Source of the DNA: Burhinus oedicnemus
Taxonomy: Eukaryota > Chordata > Aves > Charadriiformes > Burhinidae
DNA: 64,000 nt
Direction of reading: 5' to 3'
Assembly: GCA_008921705.1 (NCBI GenBank)
Contig: VFFE01005959.1
Coordinates: 1,346-65,345 of the forward strand
Numbering within the stretch: the first letter of the stretch is position 1; each line of letters opens with the position of its first letter. The notes under the pieces were generated by a model. The model was not told where the DNA came from and made no database searches. It was given only the letters and a program-made list of their open reading frames with translations. The position numbers were made by a program, and so were the translations under genes. This document shows positions 9,636 through 23,000 of this stretch, one piece after another.

Positions 9636-12600
9636 CTGTGCAAAGCCAGGTGTTCAGCCTGCGAGGCTGGGACGTCATAACAACCCCATCCTACCAATGT
9701 GGAAACTGAGGCACAGGAGGGAGAGGGGGCATGTGCGGGGCTGTGCAAAAAAACTCAGTTCTCCTTTGCAGGGAAGAGCTGTGCATCCCTTTTCTTACTT
9801 TTCAGTTTAATAAACAATAAGTGTTTTTTGAAGGGCAAGGTCAGCACAGGACCGGTGGCTGTGCGGACCTGGGGTGCAGCACAGCGTGTGCTGCTGGAGC
9901 ATGCATGGGGACTTCAGCCCACGGAGACAAGGTGCAGAGGTAAAAAGGATGGCTGATAACAGCCAGCCATAAGTCAGAAGCCCACATCTGTGGTAAGGAA
10001 CACATCACCTGCCAGAGCATCGGAGTCCGACCCAACACGCGTTGTCCCTTTAACTTTGGCCAGTAACTGGAGCCATGAGAAAACTCTCTGGTAGAGAGTG
10101 GTCCAGTCCTTGCCCTGAGCAGCAATGTGGAAATGGGCTTTTCTACACCCAACATCCAAAACGGACTGTTTCTGCAAGCTCCTCAGCGGGAGGCAGAAGC
10201 TAAATTTCAGACTCTGGGCAAAGTTGCCCGTGATGGTGTTGCTCAAGGTTGAACAGGGCAGCTGTAGCAGACCAGGAAGCAAACAGCAGCTTTTTAGCAA
10301 TACATCTGAGCTTTCCCAGTGGGCCGGAGTGGTGTTAATAGTCTCCATTTTCTGAGTACCTCTAGGAAATCAGCTAGAAAGGGTGCTACTTATTTATAAT
10401 TATTTAAATTGTAACACCCAACCAGCCTGCAACGTCCCACCATAGGGAGATGTCTGTGCCCAGCATTTCTCATGACGTTGCAATGATGAAGCCTGAGCCA
10501 TCCAAACCTGCTGTGGCCCCAGGGTCCTCCCCATAGCTGCAGCCACTGGGTCCTTATGGCACACTGATGTGTAGCGGGGTGCTGACCCTGTAATAGGGAT
10601 CCGTCCACATCCCAAATGTGCATCCAGGTCCTTTCACAAGATGCTGAAAAAGACAGGCAGCAGGGCAGGACCTTGCTCTTCAGGGATGGCTTGGGTTTAA
10701 ATACGCAGTGAAACCTCCCCAGGTCCACCCCTGGAGTCACCGAAAGCCTCCAGGGTCACCTCCGTTTTGGGGACACCAACTACTCGCCTCAGCTGGCCCC
10801 AATGTGCAGGGTAAATCCCACCTTGGCAAAGTGGTGTAAAGAGATGTTCTCATAACCATGTGTTTTTAATGCCCTGTGTGTTTTTGGAAGACAAATGATC
10901 CTTTAATACCCGGTCGGGTTAGTTATTAGTCCCTTCCTCATTTACCACCTCTGAAAGGGTTTCTTCCCCATTATGCTCTAGTGGTAGCCGATGCAAAATA
11001 CTTCAAGTAGCATCTCTGGAGAAAACAGTGAAGTAATAGAAATAAAGAAAATACTAAAAGCTGCGGGATGCGTGATTCACCTCCTCTACCCTAACCTCTC
11101 CCATGACAACGTGCTGAGGTGAATTAGGGATTTTCCTTCCTTACAGCAGTCTCTGCCTACGCAGAGGCAGAGCACACTTTGAGCCTAGCTTAAATTTAGG
11201 CTAGACCAAGGAAAGGATCAAATCCCTAGGAAAAGATGCACAAGCTGATAGTTTTTATTACCAGTGTAGTAATTTAATATCACCAATGTGCATCTGAGCA
11301 TCTCCACAAGGTTCACCTGGCACACCCCGATAGGACCTCACCTACTCCTACCACCATGGGACTTTATGCCTCTGGGCATTTACTCCCTGTACATCTAATA
11401 CTTTTGAAGTGTGCATTAGCTGTGTGAGATAACTTCACTGATTCATCCAATTTTTTTTTTTTTTTCATATGAAGAGTTGTTTACAATGAGATTGATGATC
11501 CCTTCAACCCTTCCTCCCTTCGGGGTGCATGCAGGAACCCTGCAAAAAAATGGGTTATACCAGGATACCCGCCGTTCTGCGCTCAAAGACAGAAATAACA
11601 GTAAGGTTGTTGCCACAGCTTTATCTATGCCCAGGGCCTATCAGTGGTGATAGCCCTTGCTAATGAGATCGTCGGTTAATGCTGTGATGGCAAGGATTGC
11701 TTATGTGGCAGCCACAGGTGAGCACAGTGACATTTATTGGGAGGGCTTGCCCTGCAAGCTCTGTGCGCTCATGTTTAAAATGCCATTTCTTTAATATTAT
11801 TTTGAATTTCAAAAGAAAGGAAGGGAAGAGGGCACCCATGCTGCTGCGCATCAGCCCACCAGGGCTTATCCACTGCAGCAACAGACCAGGAGCTGGAAAA
11901 TGTAACAGCTTCTAATTAACCTAGGTTTGCCCGGTGCCTCCATATTCCTGCTGGAATTTGCATTTCCACTTTGGACCTTGTCTATTCTGAGCAGTTTATG
12001 CTCTTTGGACTCACCTGTCAGAAATCAGCTCTACTTGAAAACCCCAGCTAAGGCTGCTGCCAGACTTTTCCAACTGTTTTTAGTACTGCATCTCTTTTCA
12101 TCCCTCCAGACAGAATTTCCTCAGCCTCTCCACCCACCAAAGGCATCCCAAAGTGTGACAAGGACCAAGGAAGCAGAAGAGCACATACAGCAGTAAGAAG
12201 CCAACTTTTTTCCTGCACCAGTCCCCCAAAGTTTCAGGTCCCACGCCAGAGCATTGCAGCACCCAAAGTAAAGCCCTGCAACACTCTCAGCTTCGTGTTT
12301 GCTGAGCAGCTTTCTATCGTCGCTGCCCATGGGACCCTCTATGTGTCCCAAGCACAAGCAAGGCGTTGGGTTTGCGTCCCCTTTCCATACCCCCAGCAAA
12401 ACATCCCCAGGCCCAGGAGCGCTGGGGATCACAGGCTGTGCCAGCGCCACCAGTGAATCCCCGTGTCACTAGATGGCGGCAATGCCTTGCATCCACGGAG
12501 GAGATGCACGAACGCAGCCTCGGGGAAGCCTTGTTCTGCTTGAACTCGGCCTTTCCCACCCTCGCACAGGTCCCTCCACTTTTTGGGCCACGGACACCCA

Positions 12601-14749
12601 GACATCCCGCTGGGATTTCAAGCAACAGCCAGGAAACACCTCTCCAAAAAGCCCCATTTTGGAGCCGAGGAAGAGGAGGCAGGGGCAATGTCCTACAGCA
12701 GGATGCCAAGCTATGAAGGTGGGTGGCCTGAGCCAATGCAAGGGCTCATTGAGGTAGGAAAGAGGTTGTTCGTGTTCACCCCATCTTCTCCCTGAGATCC
12801 ATCCTGGGGTTTTATCATCCTCCTTCCAGCCTGGTCCCTCCTCCCCTGGGGGGTCTCTGGAGCCTACCTCAAGGAAGAGATTTGGAAACGGGCACATGGA
12901 AAGACCCCAACTCACAACCAGGACCAGAAGGCACCAAATTTAATTTAAAAAAAAAATCACATAAGCCTGGAAAGCACAAAAATCTCCCCTTTGTCTCCCA
13001 GTCCTGTCTCTACCCATGAGTTGGCTGGTGTCTGCAAACCGTACACAGACAAAAGTTTTCAGACCTGTAAGTCACCCAAGTAACACTGGGCAAGTCCAGT
13101 AAGTGGGTGATAAGTGTCGTGGTTTGGGGTTTTGCAATGCCACTTACTACCCCGTAAGGAGTACGTTCCAGTTATGTTGTCTGAGACAAAATATATAAGC
13201 TTGTCCCTGGGGGTGGATGAAGGAGTTTTGTGTCCTCCCCCCTCCCCCCTGATGCACAGAAGCATGGACTTTCACAGAGAAAACAGGGAAATTCCAGGTA
13301 AAAAGTGTAAGGTTTTGGCCAGAAATCAAACTATTTTAGTTCTGTCTTTCTCAGAGGTAGACCCACATGTCAGTGAGGTTCAGGGACCCATAGCAGGAAG
13401 GGAGCTAGGAATTTTGCAGAGAGTGTCTGCAGCTGCACAGGCAGATGCACACCCATAATAATTTGTTCAAGCCTCATGTCAAGGAGATACAAGGCAGAAA
13501 TGTAAATTGTAAATGAATTAAAGTCCATGAAGCTGCCCCTTTGTTCTCTCTTTCTAAATCTGTTATAAATTGCAGGCATCTCAGCTGACATGATGTAGGA
13601 CTTCCACGTGGGTCAACTCCTCTTCTCACCTACAAATGTGCACACACATACTTTTCCACCTCCAATTCTGGTGATTTTACAGAGCAAGGATCTGCCAGCG
13701 CGTCGGCCCTTTCCCCACAACTGGGTGCGACGCTCTTTCTTCACTGCAAGGTGTTTCACAACAGGCTCAAGGACATCTGTGTTGTGGTTTGGGTCTTGTA
13801 GACCAAAGTGCAGGACCCACTTGTAAAGGCAGAGCAGAAAGGGAGCACGAGGATGGGATTATGCAATGCTGGCTCTCACGGTAGGACGTTGAAGACGCTG
13901 TTACCTGACAAGTGTTGTGCAATCTGGTCCTACTACGCCAAAGTTTTTATTAAACACCAGGGCCAAATTTTATCTCAAAATCTGCAGTCAGATATGGGCT
14001 CTATGGCCACCCACCAGGGACATGACAAGGAAGATGCTGTGGAGGCTGAGCAGTTACGGCATGTTTGCTTTATCAGCTTTTCCAGGTGACTCTGGGAAAG
14101 TCACTCAGTCTCTGTGCACTGCATCATGTATAAAACAGGGACACTTGTGCTCAGGGAGGTGCTTTGACTATAGCAAACATTGGCAGCAGCACCAAGCAGT
14201 ATATGCACAGAGGCAATCCTGGACTTCATCCACAGCTCTGGCCTTGCTGGCACCATGGTCATTTCCAGTGGAGCATCTCTCTGGCCGTGAACCTGGTGAA
14301 AACTCAGGTGCTCTCAGACTCCATGCAACCTGTCACTGCCCTCCTTGAGGCAGGGTGATGCCTCAGCACTAAGCACCTGGTTTGTGCATCACTCTTGTGT
14401 CACTGCTTTCCCCAGCCTAGGAGCACCATCTGCCAAGGAAGGTCATCTTAGGGGCTTTTGTTTGGACTTTCATTTTTTTTAAATATAAACTGTGGTTATA
14501 TGTTTGGCTCAGAGAGAGACAGGAATGCTGGTCTTTGGCACAGCACATCAGCACATTCACTCTGGAGTGGTGAAGATACCAGGGTGATGGTCATGTTGGA
14601 GCCTGAGGCTCCATTAGATATTATGGATGTGGAACACCAAAAAAACTCTTTTGACAATGTTATTACATTTATGAAAAGCCATTTTAGGGAACGGGACATT
14701 CATATAGTGCATGTGTGTGGTAAGATGGGTTGTACATCAGGACTCACGT
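9636..14749. other. Intergenic DNA between THNSL2 and FABP1, left part
   Basis: No conserved coding exon recognised. It holds one CTCF-like motif at 12466-12481, a T-rich run near 11451-11465 and a C-rich patch near 13230-13250. Several frames of 100-148 codons around 12300-12900 overlap on both strands and look like GC-driven chance frames. Confidence 0.5.
12466..12481 (+). promoter_or_regulatory. CTCF-like binding motif
   Basis: TCACTAGATGGCGGCA on the plus strand matches the CTCF core at all positions except the first (T instead of C). It lies in the THNSL2-FABP1 intergenic region and points toward FABP1. Confidence 0.5.
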
Positions 14750-15745
14750 GCAAATGATGTCCAAGTGGCGAGCAGTGATGAGCAGTGTTCCTCAGGGGTT
14801 GGTACTGGGACCAGCACTATTTAACATCTTTGTTGGCGACATGGATATTGGGATTGAGTGCACCTTCAGCAAGTTTGCCGGTGACACCAAGCTGTGTGGA
14901 GTAGTCAACATGCTGGAGGGAAGGGATGCCATCCAGAGGGACCTGGACAGGCTTAGAGGTGGGCCGGTGCAAACCTCATGAAGTTCAACAAGGCCAAGTG
15001 CAAGGTCCTGCATACAGGGTCAGGGCAATCCCATGCACAAATACAGGCTGGGCAGAGAATGGATGGAGAGCAGCCCTGAAGGGAGGGACTTGGGGGTGCT
15101 GGTGGATGAGAAGCTCAACGTAAGCCGACAATGTGGGTTTGCAGCCCAGAAGGCCAACCACATCCTGGGCTGCATCAAAAGAAGTATGGCCAGCAGGTCG
15201 AGGGAGGTGATTCTGCCCCTCTGCTCTGCTCTGTTGAGACCCCACCTGCAGTACTGGATCCAGCTCTGGAGCCCCCAACATAAGAAGGACATGGATCTGT
15301 TGGAGTGGGTCCAGAGGAGGGCCACAAAGATGATCAGAGGGTTAGAGCACCTTTCCTCTGAAGACAGGCTGAGAGAGATGGGGTTATTCAGCCTGGAGGA
15401 AGGAAGGCTCTGAGTAGAGCTTATAGCAGCTTTCTAGTATCTGAAGGGCGCCTACAAGAAAGCTGGAGAGGGACTTTTTATAAGGGCATGTAGTGATAGG
15501 ATGAGGCGTAATGGCTTCAAAGATTTAGAATAGATATTAGGAAGAAATTTTTCACTATGAGGGTGGTGAGACACTGGAACAGCTTGCCCAGGGAAGTTGT
15601 GGAGGCCCCATCCCTTGAAGTGTTCAAGGCCAGGTTGGATGCGGCTTTGAATAACCTGGTCTGGTGGGAGGTGAGCCATGGCAGGGGGCTTGGAACTAGA
15701 TGATCTTTAAGCTCCCTTCCAACCTAAACCATTCTATGATTCTAT
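14750..15745 (+). mobile_element. 5'-truncated CR1 LINE (reverse transcriptase C-terminal part)
   Basis: Frames here give typical CR1 ORF2 segments: [15 protein letters not shown], then [27 protein letters not shown], and after a frame change [49 protein letters not shown] and [13 protein letters not shown]. The element ends in the CR1 tail (GGTTGGATGCGGC... CCCTTCCAACC... ATTCTATGATTCTAT at 15731-15745). The reverse-transcriptase catalytic ADD motif is changed to AGD, the frame is broken near 14960, and the 5' part is missing. It is therefore a dead copy. The left boundary is approximate. Confidence 0.92.
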
Positions 15746-18700
15746 AAATTGTAGGGCACGCAGACAGATAGGCTCCTCCTAATACCTGTATGGGCCTGAG
15801 CAGCTCTCCTTGATTGCAACCCACTGTGAGCAGTCATTAAGTGAGCCACTGTGCTTGATAAATCAGGATCGAGAAGAGCGTGGGCCAGCTGGAGAGGTTA
15901 GCACAAGCCCAGAGCGACAGCCAGGTGCCCCTCCAGGACTGGAGTTCATCTGACCACCTGTAGGCACTTGGAGGCTGCTGCTCTTTCCATCCCAACATAC
16001 AAGTCTCCACTTGGTCAGACAAAGATTTGCTTATCCCCACTGTGTCTCAGGGGCCCTATATGTGCCTGGATCAGACAGAAAAATCTGCACTGCAAACGTG
16101 GTCATGTGAGATGAAACATATTTGCATTGGTTAAATGTTTACTGGCTCTGCCTTGGGGGAACTCTTCCACACCTCTGAGAACATTAAGGGCTAATGGCTC
16201 CACTTCTTTTCCAACATTTTCTTTCCCTGCCCTGCCACAAACTAGCTCCATAAGCAACAAGCACCATTTTCTGCCCTTGTCCCCTGACTTCATGAGCTAG
16301 GTGGTGGGATGGAGGACAGCCTCGTCCCACCAAAGGCCAAGCTGCAAGGGAAATACATGCCTTCTGAGGGCGTGAACAAGGGTCCATGTGCCTGGAGAGA
16401 GGCAATGGCACTGCACCACAGATGTTTGAGGCAAGAGAGTGGGAGGTGAGTGGCACAGCCAGCAGCTTTATTCCTGCAATAAGGCATGACCCCAACAGCA
16501 AAGGCCAGCTCTTCTGTAAGCTCTGCTCCCCAGGTGATCATTGGCAAGAAAAGCTAAGGCAGTGATAGGTCTCATGCTATCAGGGAAAGTGCTGCCTTGC
16601 CCTTGGAGAAGCAATACTGAGCCTTTGCTCCCTTTGAAACCTTTGTAACAAGATGACAAGGGCTGAGGGCTGCCCTTCGCTGAATTTTGGCATTACCATA
16701 AAGGTTTATCAAGTGGCAGCGCTCTGCACAAGCTGCCGCTTTGGCCAGTCTTTTCAAGGCTCTGATAATGACATATCTAATCTAAAGCAATATGAAGTGG
16801 TGCTTGCATGTCTACGGCTTGGAAGTTACAGCTTGGAGGCAGCCAGCCTCCAGGATACTGCCACAGCTGGTTTAGAAAGAGAAAAAGCTGGGAAGGCGCT
16901 GTGTTTCATTTCAGTGCTGTCTTAGTAATGCAGCACAATGAAAACGTGTTGAAAACCAAGAGGGACAAAGAGTTCATGGCAGCAGCAGCATCTTTTCCTA
17001 TCCTATCCAACCATTCAAAGCAATGCAGCCATGTGGCCTGCTGAAGAAACCGTTCTTCCTCAAGGTTAAAAATAATCAGACCAAAGATACGAAAACTGGG
17101 AAGCAGAACAAGTTCCCAGGTAGAACCACAGCAGAAATAGGGATGACTCAAGTAATAATATGGGTTGAGACAGAGGGAAGCCCATCTGGGGATCTGTGAT
17201 TGGCAAGCTTGTAACCAAGCTCTTCAAAAAATGGCTAGGGGATGTCCAACTGGACCTGCATTGGAGAAATCCATGACTGAATCAGCAAAAGCCCTGGCTT
17301 GTAGCCTTTCACATTTGGGCTAAGAAAATCCTAGTGCAGAGCCCAGTCCCAGCTTCCCAAAGCACTGACGTGAAAACAAAGGCTTTACAAAGTCTGGGGG
17401 GTCACTGATGGGATAGATAAGAAGAGCAAAGGAGGAGATAGAGGCAAGGTACATGAAGACATTCCGAGACCTCCATAAGGCTGCCAGGTACCCCATCCTG
17501 GGCTACAGCAAAGTGCATCTCCCCACACAGTGCTCGAGCTGTAAAGCAGTTTTCAGAGTTCAGAGCTTAAATCAAAGTTTTAGTACAGACTGGCAGAGGC
17601 AGAGAAGGATTTTTGCTGCAGGAGCCCTGAGAAGCTAAGAAGTTTTACATGTCCGTATCTTTGATTCAGGTGCAAAAAGCAGAAATGAGACACTTGTGTC
17701 CTTTTTTCTGACAAGCTTCTAAGATCCAGTGCTTTATTTTCAAAGTAACGTAAACATGGAAGTACCTGCTGGCTTCCCACAAGAAGTAGCAACCTCAATA
17801 ATCTTTGAAAATTATCCATGCCTTTTCTCTTTCTACAAACCAGGTCCAGTTTTTAGAGTATGGATTTAGTTGTAATCAAACGGTCAACTGACACGGCCTT
17901 GTGTTACTGGAAATCAGGTGCATCTTCTTGGCCATGGAAAGTTAAAGTCATGTCATATATTAAAAGATCCTGTATTCTGGTAGAGAGATGTAAAAGTATT
18001 ATGAACTTTGCTATTGAGATTAAGTTTATCTCACCAGGCGTTTGCTCAGCAGGCCTGGCTAGATAATAATTACCCTAGCCAAATTTCATTCAGTAAGAGT
18101 TTCCTCTTTTTTTTATAAGAACTTCTGCATTTCTTTACCAGGGGAAATAAAAGAACATGAGTCCAGCAGAATACTCACAGACAAAACAGAGTTTTTATTT
18201 TTTATTGTTGATCAAAAAACAGTTGGTTGCATTTCCAAACCCTCCAGCAGTGATCCACAGTTCACATTTATCTAACGCACCTAAGCTGGGAGCATAGACA
18301 TATTATATCTATCCACTGTAAGTGAGAAGAGGAGAGGACACCTGCAGAAAATAACTTGGGTCCCAAGCGGGGTGAATCCTCTCATGAGTTGCCCATTTCT
18401 GCCAACTACCAAGAGAGTCCTGAACAATTATGTTCTCCTTTTAATATTTGGTGGGCCACATCCAGACCTTAGGAGCCTGGCCTGCCCAGGGGGAGTTCTC
18501 ACCTAGTTTCTGGTGGTTTTCTAAGTTCTGCTGCCCAGATTAAGCATAGGGTGTCCCTGTGAAGAAGACACTGAACAGGGATGTGTGGCAGCACAGCCCC
18601 ACATGACCCCAGGGTATTCACCCAGGGTGGGGAAAAAATGAAATGCAATTCATAAGGTGACATCATTCCTGTTGGGAAGCAGGGGATAAAAAGGCAAATA

Positions 18701-19870
18701 GCTGAAAAGTTGTTTGGAGAAATGGCTGAATCAACCCCCCATGAGCACTCTCTGAACCCGCTGGGCCCCCGCTGCAGCACAGAGGGATGATCTCCCTCAT
18801 GGATCCACACACCCCCAGCCAACTTCACCCACTGCCCGCCCCACCGGCAGACACTGTCTGTACTAATTAACCAGAAACCGAGGCTGAATCTAGCCCGGGC
18901 AGCATCACTGTTCACCACTGCAGTGCAGAGAGTGGAGGTGGGTGGCTGTGGAGGGCTCTGGCAGCATCTCCAAATTGGAAGGAGACAGATTTTTTTCACA
19001 GTTATCCATGATTTCACTTTAAAAACGGCCAAAGATGCTATAAGAAGGCAGAATGGAAGAATTTCAAAGAGGAGAAGGCATGTGAGTGAAAAGGGGGAAA
19101 ATCCCTCAGCTGGTGACTTTGGGAGGGAAGAGGAATTCCCTGGGGCAGAGGATGAGGTGGGAGTAAGAAGGTGCGCCTGGGAGTCCAGACCCAGAGGATG
19201 GATGCTCAGATGCCACACAGCAACCTGGAATGCTCAGAGAAAGGGATCACACTGGGAGAGGAGCCCAGCCCCAAGTCCTGCCTTGGAGGGAGGAATGGGG
19301 ATCTGCTTGGAGGCTGCTGCTGGCCCTGCGTGTGATGTGGCATTTGGGAGAAATGCAGCTCTGAGGCCTGGGATGCTCCTTCAGTACACGAGTGACTGTG
19401 GCTCCTCTGGGGAAAGGAGAGGAAAGAGGGTTTTAGCGGTGGCTCCTGGCAATAGCCTTGGTTGATCACAAACAGCACCAGTCCATCCATCCACACAAAC
19501 CCCCCTTCTGGAGGCAAGGCCATAGTGATGGAGTCTCAATTAAACTGCAGTCTTCAGGATAGGCAAGTCCAGGCCCGGGTTTTGATTGTGAGCTGTGTTT
19601 TTGCCTCAGGGGACAATGATGATTTTGTGACTCTGGGGGACATCATAATCCTTCACCATTTTCTCCTCTTCCAAATGCGCGCTTCCAGACTGCAAGCTCA
19701 TTAGATGATTTGGCCCGTTCCTCTGATAATTAATCTCTTTGCATAATTATTTTTTTTATCATTTGTTTATGGATGTCACTTTGCTACCTCCATAAAATGG
19801 GTTTATGGGATTTTTCCTGCCCCCACGTTGTAAATCGAGGTCCGTAAAATGTAGAGCAATTTATCACTGA
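15746..19870. other. Intergenic DNA between CR1 copy and FABP1
   Basis: No recognised gene. It includes a 239-codon open frame on the minus strand (19218-18499) overlapped by a 180-codon frame on the plus strand. Neither resembles a known family. An AT-rich stretch lies at about 19720-19770. Confidence 0.5.
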
Positions 19871-19887
19871 ACATTGCCCAGTTTTAT

Positions 19888-19901
19888 GTTAATGTTTGAA
19901 C
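19888..19901 (+). promoter_or_regulatory. FABP1: HNF1-like site upstream of FABP1
   Basis: GTTAATGTTTGAAC has a perfect left half-site of the HNF1 palindrome (GTTAATNATTAAC) and a weak right half, 60 bases upstream of the TATA box. HNF1 is an established activator of mammalian FABP1; its use here is inferred from the motif only. Confidence 0.35.
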
Positions 19902-19960
19902 ATGGCCATAAAAGAATTACATCATCTTACCTCTGACCAACTTTTAGGGCAAAAGAACCT

Positions 19961-19967
19961 TATAAAA
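19961..19967 (+). promoter_or_regulatory. FABP1: FABP1 TATA box
   Basis: TATAAAA lies 70 bases upstream of the FABP1 ATG, which would put transcription start at about 19990 and give a 5' UTR of about 40 bases. TATA-driven promoters with short leaders are usual for FABP genes. Confidence 0.8.
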
Positions 19968-20030
19968 CCAAGCTCTGCTTACCAGCAAGGCACCTTCTCT
20001 TGTGTTGGGAGCACAGAGAGCCTTTCCATC

Positions 20031-20097
20031 ATGAGCTTCACTGGAAAGTACGAACTCCAGTCCCACGAAAATTTCGAGCCTTTCATGAAAGCCCTTG
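20031..20097 (+). CDS. FABP1: FABP1 exon 1
   Basis: Starts at ATG in CCATCATGAGC and ends before donor GTAAGT at 20098. Encodes residues 1-22 plus one base of G23, covering the helical-lid start of the beta-barrel. Confidence 0.98.
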
Positions 20098-23000
20098 GTA
20101 AGTGCCTGCATGTGCTGTGTGCTGCTTTGCCTCTGCAGATCCCACTAATATTTGGGAGTTCAACTGTGCCGATGTGCTGATGATGTAGATTGAAAACATC
20201 TCTCAGATTTCCTATTTCTGTCTGTCATCTGGCAGTTGTATTTGTGTGTGTGTTTTTAAACGCATGTGCACAGAGATGTGATCTCAAAATAGAAGAGAAA
20301 GCATCTCTCTGGCTGGTGGCTGGAGGTCAAGAGATGCTGGGTGAAATTATATGGTTTCCAGGAAAACAATCCCAGCGGTCTCTGCAGCCATGGGCCAGTG
20401 CAGCAGTGCTGCACACGTGTTAAGCCAGCGGGACCTTGGTGGCTTAGGGCGACTTGAAGATCTGCCCTGCCAGGCTGTGAAATTTAAGGGTGAGCAGGAC
20501 ATTGCCCAGCCCACTGTGCTGCCGCTCAGGGATGCTGCAAAGCCCCAGATTCCACCATTCATCAGAAAAATAGTAGTCAGGTTGTTTAAATGCTTGATGA
20601 TGAATGTGGCTAGCTAGATTTCCACCAGTGTCCATGCCAGGGAATGTGCTCTTGCAGGGACTCAGGGACTTTGCACTACTTCTGCAGTTATGTGCCAGAG
20701 GGGCTCTACCTATAAGATAAGCTTCAGGCTTTGGGAGAAGACTTTAGTGAGCTAGTTCTAAGGGACCCTGAATCTCATAAAAAAACCCACTTGGTTCCCT
20801 CCTTCTGCCTCGATTATTCCATTTTCTCTGCTTGCCTCTCAGTGAAGAAAAGAAAACAGAGTTTCTTCTTTCCCTCCGATGCTTGGCCAGGGAGGTAGCT
20901 GTTCTGCTCCCCACCAAGTTGGTGGGACAAGGGAGAAGGCTAGTTCCCACATAAACCCAGGATGATAGCATTTGTTATTCTTCCTCCCCAGCATACTCAG
21001 GGCTGTGTGGCCCTTGGGGAACCATCATCCTTGTGAGGCTTTTCCACATTAGAATAGACATCCTCCCAGCTGTGTGTCCCCAAATCCCACCACGTTCATT
21101 TGGCAGCAGCAATCTACCCACTAATGGCTTCAAGGTCCACCTAATGTCTCTTGTTCCTGGGCAGGGCTTCCTGATGACCAGATCCAGAAAGGCAAGGACA
21201 TCAAGAGCATCTCAGAAATCGTGCAGGATGGGAAAAAGTTCAAGATTACTGTGACCACTGGCTCCAAAGTGCTGCACAACGAGTTCACTATTGGGGAGGA
21301 GTGCGAGATGGAGATGCTGACAGGAGAGAAAGTCAAGGTGAGTGATCAGCATCTCTTCTGCCAGGGCTGCAGGGGCTCTGGGATATGAAATTTCTTTTCT
21401 AGCCACCCCCTCTGCACTTAGGCCAAAAGGGGCCAGACCACAGATGTTAAAGCTGACACAGGACAAAGACCTGGGTAATTCCCCAGCCTGGTTCTGTCTC
21501 TTACAGTTTGCATGCATGATTTAATATAACGGGAAGCGGCTAATTGCTGAAACCAAGTCTGTAGATGTGGCACCCACTGCCCTGCTTCCTGCAGGTCCTC
21601 ATCAAGTCTCTTAGGAACACATTTCTCAAAATGTCAGTCCATTTCTGAGCCACATTCCTGAGAAGCTCCCACCTCCCCTCTTCACTTTTACAAAACAAGC
21701 TCCCCAACCAGCACTTCTGCAGATGAAACCTTGCATTTCTAAAGCTATTTTAATAGCCAGTTTGGAAAACACTGGAAGCCAGTGTTTTAATAGCCCGTTT
21801 GGAAAAGGAGGACAGAGATGCTTTGATAAATTTTTCTGACAGCAAGAGATCTGAAAGATTTGAGATGGAAAAGGGTTGACTTTCTGTCATGTTGCAACCT
21901 TCGTTTTGTTGACTTAAAGGTAGTGCAGGAAAGCTTGCCAATGAATCATAAACCAATAAATCTCTCTTTTTAAGTCCCAGTGGCTGTTAACTTCTCTGCT
22001 AGCCTTTTCCACTGCTTCTGTTTACACTGGGTGAGATGACTTGGCAAGGTGAGGATTTATCACCCTTGAAATTGGGTCAGCTCCCGTTCCTGAATATTAG
22101 TTTCCGATGGTTCATAAAATGGCAAAACAGCGCCACCGGCAAATATTGCCTCTCACCTCTACCTTGGGAGAAGATGATATTGCAGGGACTTTTGAAAGCA
22201 GGAGGGGTGATCACCAAAGAAATGTCCCAGTGAATCAGGCTCTGAGAGACGTACTGGCTGTATCATGATTTCCAGTGTCACTGAAGTCACCTGTGAATAA
22301 ATTAGAGGAAAAAAGCTATTAGAAGAGTTTTACCCTCCATAAATCAGCAACTCAAGGGCAGATGAACATGTCTTATGGCTGGACAGACAGATGAACAGAA
22401 ATTTTTTTGTTGGTTTATTTATTTGAGTAATTTCAATGAACAGTGATAGCTGCCCTGGGGCTGCTGGTGCTGTCTGTAGCCTTTTTAGACATACAGCTCC
22501 TGGGGGGCAGAGACTCAGCAGATGTATCTCTCCCTCTGAGAGCTTTCCAGCCATGACTGAATTTCTGAAAGCTCCTTAAACAGTTTCTCACCTTGACCAA
22601 GACTTCCCCCAGCCCCACATTGTCGCCCAGCTACCCGTCACCCCACTCCAAAGGATGTTGCTGCAGTAATGTGCAATAGGAGGGTGGTGGAGAGGAGACA
22701 GCATGGCATGCCCTGGGCCCAGCTCAGGTGGCTCTGCAGTTGTCTCCCTGGAGTCATGCAGGTGCTCTTGTTCTGGGTGCTGCATGAGGAGCTGCCCCAA
22801 GGGGCATCAGGGTTGCATGGAGGCACTAGCATCGGCAGGGAAGAGCCTTCCTTCTCCCCCAAATCTCCCCATCCCTGCTCGATCCCTGGAATTGTTCAAG
22901 GGCAGGTTGGATGGGGTTTTGAGCAATGTGGTCTAGTGGAAGGTGTCCCTGCCCAAGGCAGGGGGGTTGGAACTAGGCGATCTCTAAGGTCCCTTCCAAC

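Noticed and set aside
12314..12915. Cluster of overlapping frames of 109-148 codons on both strands
   Set aside because: All are open in several frames of the same GC-rich stretch with no codon bias, homology or splice signals; probably compositional.
13116..13330. TGTCGTGGTTTGGGG start resembling an avian LTR
   Set aside because: No matching right end, A-rich tail, second LTR or target-site duplication could be found.
18923..19465. 180-codon plus-strand frame overlapping the 239-codon minus-strand frame
   Set aside because: Two long frames on opposite strands of the same GC-rich segment are mutually suspicious. No conserved motif or splice context was seen.
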